In this document: positions 61,309 through 64,000 of the stretch, piece after piece
Layout of the letters: each line of letters starts with the position of its first letter
How positions within the stretch are numbered: position 1 is the stretch's first letter
Assembly (NCBI GenBank): GCA_031430435.1
Contig: JANPBM010000040.1
Coordinates: forward strand, 1 to 64,000
DNA: 64,000 bases
Source: JANNVK01 sp031430435
Lineage (GTDB): Bacteria > Acidobacteriota > Blastocatellia > Pyrinomonadales > Pyrinomonadaceae
Direction: 5' to 3'
Notes under the pieces: model-generated
The model's database searches: none
The model's input: the letters and a program-made list of their open reading frames with translations, nothing else
What the model was told of the DNA's origin: nothing
Translations under genes and position numbers: made by a program

Positions 61309-62586
61309 TTAAGTAATCGGTTTGCGTAATCTGAGCATCTGAATTTTCCGGTCGCCGGCTTTCAAAATCTCGACATCTAAACCGCGCATCGAAAGTTTTT
61401 CGCCCTTTTTCGGCACATAACCGAGTTGGCTTGTGACCAAACCCGCAATCGTTGTAAAGTCGTCTTGCTCTATTTCCATCCCGAAAAGCCTCTCAATTTT
61501 GCCGATTTCAGTTGAGGCGAGAACATCGAAATAACTTCCGCCGTCGCCTTCAATAATCTCGATAACTTCTTCTTGCTCAGTATCTTCGTCCTCGATTTCG
61601 CCGACAATTTCTTCTAAAATATCTTCGACCGTGAGCAATCCCGCGACACCGCCGTATTCATCCACGACAATCGTCATTTGGGCGTGATTCCGCTGCATTT
61701 CTTCCAATAATTCATCGACTAATTTGGTTTCAGGCACAAAATAAACATCGCGGACGAGTGAATCGATGGTGGAATTTTCCTTACCGTCCGCCCAGATTTG
61801 CAACAAGTCGCGGACGTAAATAAAGCCTTCGATATTTTCGATATTGTCCCGATAAACAGGCAACCGCGAATACTTTTCGGCGAGCATTAAATCGCGCGCT
61901 TCGTGAACTGTGGCGGTGTTTTGAACGGCAAAAATCGCGGTTCGCGGAGTCATAATCTCGCCTGCTCGCGTGTCGCCGAATTCGACCATCGTTTCAATCA
62001 ATTCGCGGTCGTCTTCTTCGATAATTCCTTCTGCTTCGCCGACTTCGATCAACGCTTGCAAATCGTCGTCGTTATCGTGTTCGTCGTCGTCGTCTTTTTT
62101 GTAATTCGGCAGCAAAGATTGGTCAAACTCATCGACTTCGCCGCGAAAAAAGCGAAAAGGATCGGCTAAGACTGACATAAATCCATAGAACGGGCGAATA
62201 AACGGAAGCAGGTAAAGCAGTTTGTTTTCGGGATTTTGCCAAGTAATCAAACGCGGAATAAATTGTCGGAACAGGAACGCCAAACCTAAGCAAACAAACA
62301 ACGAAACCGCAAGAAACCGCGTTTGATTTTCAAAAAAGCGAAGCGTAATGAGCGTCGCCAAAACCGAAAACACGATGAGCAGAATCTGGATCGTGGCTGA
62401 AAGCGCGAAGCGGAAACGCGGACGATTTTCCAGTACTTCGCGGAGAAAATCGTTTTTGGTTTCTTCTAAATCGGACGAAATCCGGCGCAGGGAAACGTCG
62501 CTGAGTTGCGTGAAAGCCATATCGATGGTCGCTAAAAAAACTAATGCGAACAAAATTATAACGGCGATGATTATTTCAATTTCCAT
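61309..62586 (-). CDS. CorC/HlyC-type CBS-domain membrane protein
   Basis: 425 residues. The N-terminal DUF21 domain has about four membrane segments (IAVIILFALVFLATIDMAF, AVSLFVCLGLAFLFR). Then a CBS-domain pair (MTPRTAIFAVQNTATVHEAR, YSRLPVYRDNIENIEGFIYV, MTIVVDEYGGVAGLLTVEDI) and a CorC_HlyC transporter-associated domain (FGMEIEQDDFTTIAGLVTSQ). Members are linked to magnesium and cobalt efflux. It overlaps the pgl gene stop by 11 bases, so translation may be coupled. Confidence 0.92.
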   Translation of the reverse strand: MEIEIIIAVIILFALVFLATIDMAFTQLSDVSLRRISSDLEETKNDFLREVLENRPRFRFALSATIQILLIVFSVLATLITLRFFENQTRFLAVSLFVCLGLAFLFRQFIPRLITWQNPENKLLYLLPFIRPFYGFMSVLADPFRFFRGEVDEFDQSLLPNYKKDDDDEHDNDDDLQALIEVGEAEGIIEEDDRELIETMVEFGDTRAGEIMTPRTAIFAVQNTATVHEARDLMLAEKYSRLPVYRDNIENIEGFIYVRDLLQIWADGKENSTIDSLVRDVYFVPETKLVDELLEEMQRNHAQMTIVVDEYGGVAGLLTVEDILEEIVGEIEDEDTEQEEVIEIIEGDGGSYFDVLASTEIGKIERLFGMEIEQDDFTTIAGLVTSQLGYVPKKGEKLSMRGLDVEILKAGDRKIQMLRLRKPIT

Positions 62587-63283
62587 CTTGGTTCAATAAT
62601 TTTACTGCGTTTTTGTCCAACAACCAAAGCAACATACCGCTTTCGGTTTTTATGTGCTGCGAAGGCAGTTCGGCAGGACGAAATTCGCCTTCTAAAATCT
62701 CGCGTAAAATTTCGGCTTTGTCTTCGCCTTTGACGAGGAAAATTATGTTTCGGGCGTGGTTAATGGTTTTGAAAGTCAGCGTAAACCGCCACACATTCAG
62801 TTTTTCGACCCAATTTTCAACTGCCGATTTCGCGGTTTCGCCCAATGCGGTTGTGTGCGGAAAAAGGGAAGCCGTGTGTCCGTCGGTGCCTGTGCCGAGC
62901 AAGATTAAATCAAACCTTGCGGCGAAACGGGTTACTTTGTCGGCGTAATCTGCGGCAATCTCGGCAGGTTCGATCAGTTCGGTTTGCCAACGATAAATGT
63001 TATGCGGATTGATGTTAAGCGGTTTGAACAAAGTTTCGTTCGCCGTTTTGAAATTGCTTTCATCGGAATCGGTCGGTACATTTCGTTCATCGCCGAAGAA
63101 AAATACGACGTTGCTCCACGCCAGTTTTTTCGTCGCCAAAAGTTTATAAAGTTCTTTCGGCGTTGAACCGCCGGCGAGCGCGACGATAAACTGTCCGCGT
63201 TCGGCAATCGCCGCATCGGCAATTTCGACGAACTTTTCGGCGGCGGTGTTGTATAAATCGGTTGTTATCAGGATTTGTTTCAT
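62576..63283 (-). CDS. pgl: 6-phosphogluconolactonase (DevB type)
   Basis: 235 residues. It hydrolyses 6-phosphogluconolactone in the pentose phosphate pathway. ALAGGSTPKELYKLLATKKL is the family's sugar-phosphate loop; FFFGDERNVPTDSDESNF and LGTGTDGHTASLFPHTTALG follow, with the catalytic histidine in TDGHTASLFP. ATG 63283 fits the family start; ATG 63322 would add 13 residues. Confidence 0.93.
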   Translation of the reverse strand: MKQILITTDLYNTAAEKFVEIADAAIAERGQFIVALAGGSTPKELYKLLATKKLAWSNVVFFFGDERNVPTDSDESNFKTANETLFKPLNINPHNIYRWQTELIEPAEIAADYADKVTRFAARFDLILLGTGTDGHTASLFPHTTALGETAKSAVENWVEKLNVWRFTLTFKTINHARNIIFLVKGEDKAEILREILEGEFRPAELPSQHIKTESGMLLWLLDKNAVKLLNQDGN

Positions 63284-63469
63284 TTGTTTGAACCGGTTTT
63301 CAAAATCGTTCGTTGTTATCATAAAGTTTCAAAGGCGAAAAGTTAAATAACCCGTATCGATAATTATTAAATAATCATTAAATGTCGCCTGACCGTTGCA
63401 ACTATTTATTTTTTTATCCGATAATATAACGAGTCGCAAAATGCAAAAAATCAAGGGGCAAAACATAAA

Positions 63470-64000
63470 ATGGCAGGAATTTCAGCGGTAAATACAAACA
63501 ACGCAGCATATCAACCGCAACCGAAAGAAACACAAACAGTCAATCAAGTAAAAATAACGGCAACCGCAACCAATCCGCAAACCGGACAAATTGAAAATCC
63601 AAATGATGCTGTGAGCAGTAAATTCGGAACCGACCAAACACGCCAAAAAGCACTTTTGGCGGCGGGAACGGGTTCATCGTCCGTAATCAAAGCGAAAGAA
63701 AATGAGATAGCCGGACTAAAAGCAGAAAATCAAACAATTCTTCAGGAAGCCGCAAATCGCAAGCCAAGAAAGAACGCAAAAGAAACGTTGGCAAATAATC
63801 AAGCTAAGATAACAAAATTAGATTCGGAAATCTTTGTCTTGAACAGTCGCTCAAATATTCAGGCGGCAAATTTGACTGTAAAACAAAAAAATACGGCATT
63901 GGGTTTATTTGATACATTTGTTCAAACAAAAAACTTTACGGACAAAACCCCGCAGGAGCAAAAATGGCTTCTCGGCAAAATGACAACAGCGTTTACGGAT
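63470..64000 (+). CDS. Partial gene at window end, unknown
   Basis: The open frame begins at ATG 63470 after AAGGGGC and runs to the window edge without stop (177 residues seen). The protein is Gln-, Asn- and Thr-rich at the start (AGISAVNTNNAAYQPQPKE) and then charged and helical, likely a coiled coil (NEIAGLKAENQTILQEAA, NNQAKITKLDSEIFVLN). It resembles phage or cell-surface fibre-like or structural proteins, but nothing is certain. No signal peptide. Confidence 0.6.
   Translation, partial: MAGISAVNTNNAAYQPQPKETQTVNQVKITATATNPQTGQIENPNDAVSSKFGTDQTRQKALLAAGTGSSSVIKAKENEIAGLKAENQTILQEAANRKPRKNAKETLANNQAKITKLDSEIFVLNSRSNIQAANLTVKQKNTALGLFDTFVQTKNFTDKTPQEQKWLLGKMTTAFTD

Overview
The window looks like chromosomal DNA of a diderm bacterium of the phylum Acidobacteriota, most likely class Blastocatellia (inference). 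The grounds are a VWFA-related protein of the type named after Acidobacteria (53982-55232), a TonB-dependent receptor with an N-terminal carboxypeptidase-regulatory domain (24985-28704), an S46 dipeptidyl-peptidase, a DUF2807 protein, the lipopolysaccharide genes kdsB and lpxD, and a moderately AT-rich composition (judged by eye). Many products carry signal peptides or lipoboxes, so the region is rich in secreted and envelope proteins.

Layout. 1-1501: palindromic repeat elements of three kinds; two copies of one kind bracket a Crp/Fnr-type regulator. 1665-6098: an aminotransferase, then an accessory block with a DUF5678 protein, a retropepsin-like protease, a HEPN-motif protein and a PIN toxin/antitoxin pair in one overlapping cluster, followed by a second PIN pair on the opposite strand. 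6212-10929: a secreted protein, then an operon of exported hydrolases (S46 peptidase, GDPD phosphodiesterase, Tat-type HIT protein). 10971-18630: a helical protein, a frameshifted SMI1/KNR4-like gene, glyA, a CrtC-like protein, an ABC-F ATPase, a PpiC-type lipoprotein, rpmB. 18701-31207: ridA, an AT-rich orphan membrane protein, a Ycf48-like propeller, a DUF2807 protein, a C25 (gingipain-like) protease, the TonB receptor, queG and a secreted SH3 protein. 31323-39997: a PilT-like ATPase with three N-domain-like modules, a VOC protein, a polysaccharide deacetylase, an FAD oxidoreductase, an HDAC-like amidohydrolase, an outer-membrane protein, a CPBP protease, kdsB. 40110-48815: two tandem paralogous secreted proteins, a pseudo-trypsin, lpxD, msrB, a YqeY protein, a polytopic membrane protein with a 21-bp tandem repeat, and a small orphan. 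49249-53807: trpE, an ankyrin lipoprotein bracketed by repeat elements, trpG, trpD. 53982-64000: the VWFA protein, tRNA-Phe, HU, tRNA-Pro, rdgB, an unknown protein, a DUF3352-like lipoprotein, an SDR, an Rpn-type nuclease, a CorC/HlyC protein, pgl, and the 5' end of an unknown gene.

Working together: kdsB and lpxD serve lipopolysaccharide synthesis; trpE/G/D carry chorismate to phosphoribosyl-anthranilate; the S46 peptidase, GDPD, HIT and C25 proteins suggest scavenging of peptides and phosphodiesters outside the cytoplasm; the TonB receptor suggests uptake across the outer membrane. No prophage, insertion-sequence transposase, CRISPR array or rRNA was seen. The most unusual signals are the HEPN gene joined by overlapping codons to its neighbours in a toxin-antitoxin cluster, the two single genes each bracketed by copies of a palindromic element (one of them inside the trp cluster), the modular PilT protein, the 21-bp repeat in a membrane-protein loop, and the paralog pair followed by a catalytically degenerate protease.
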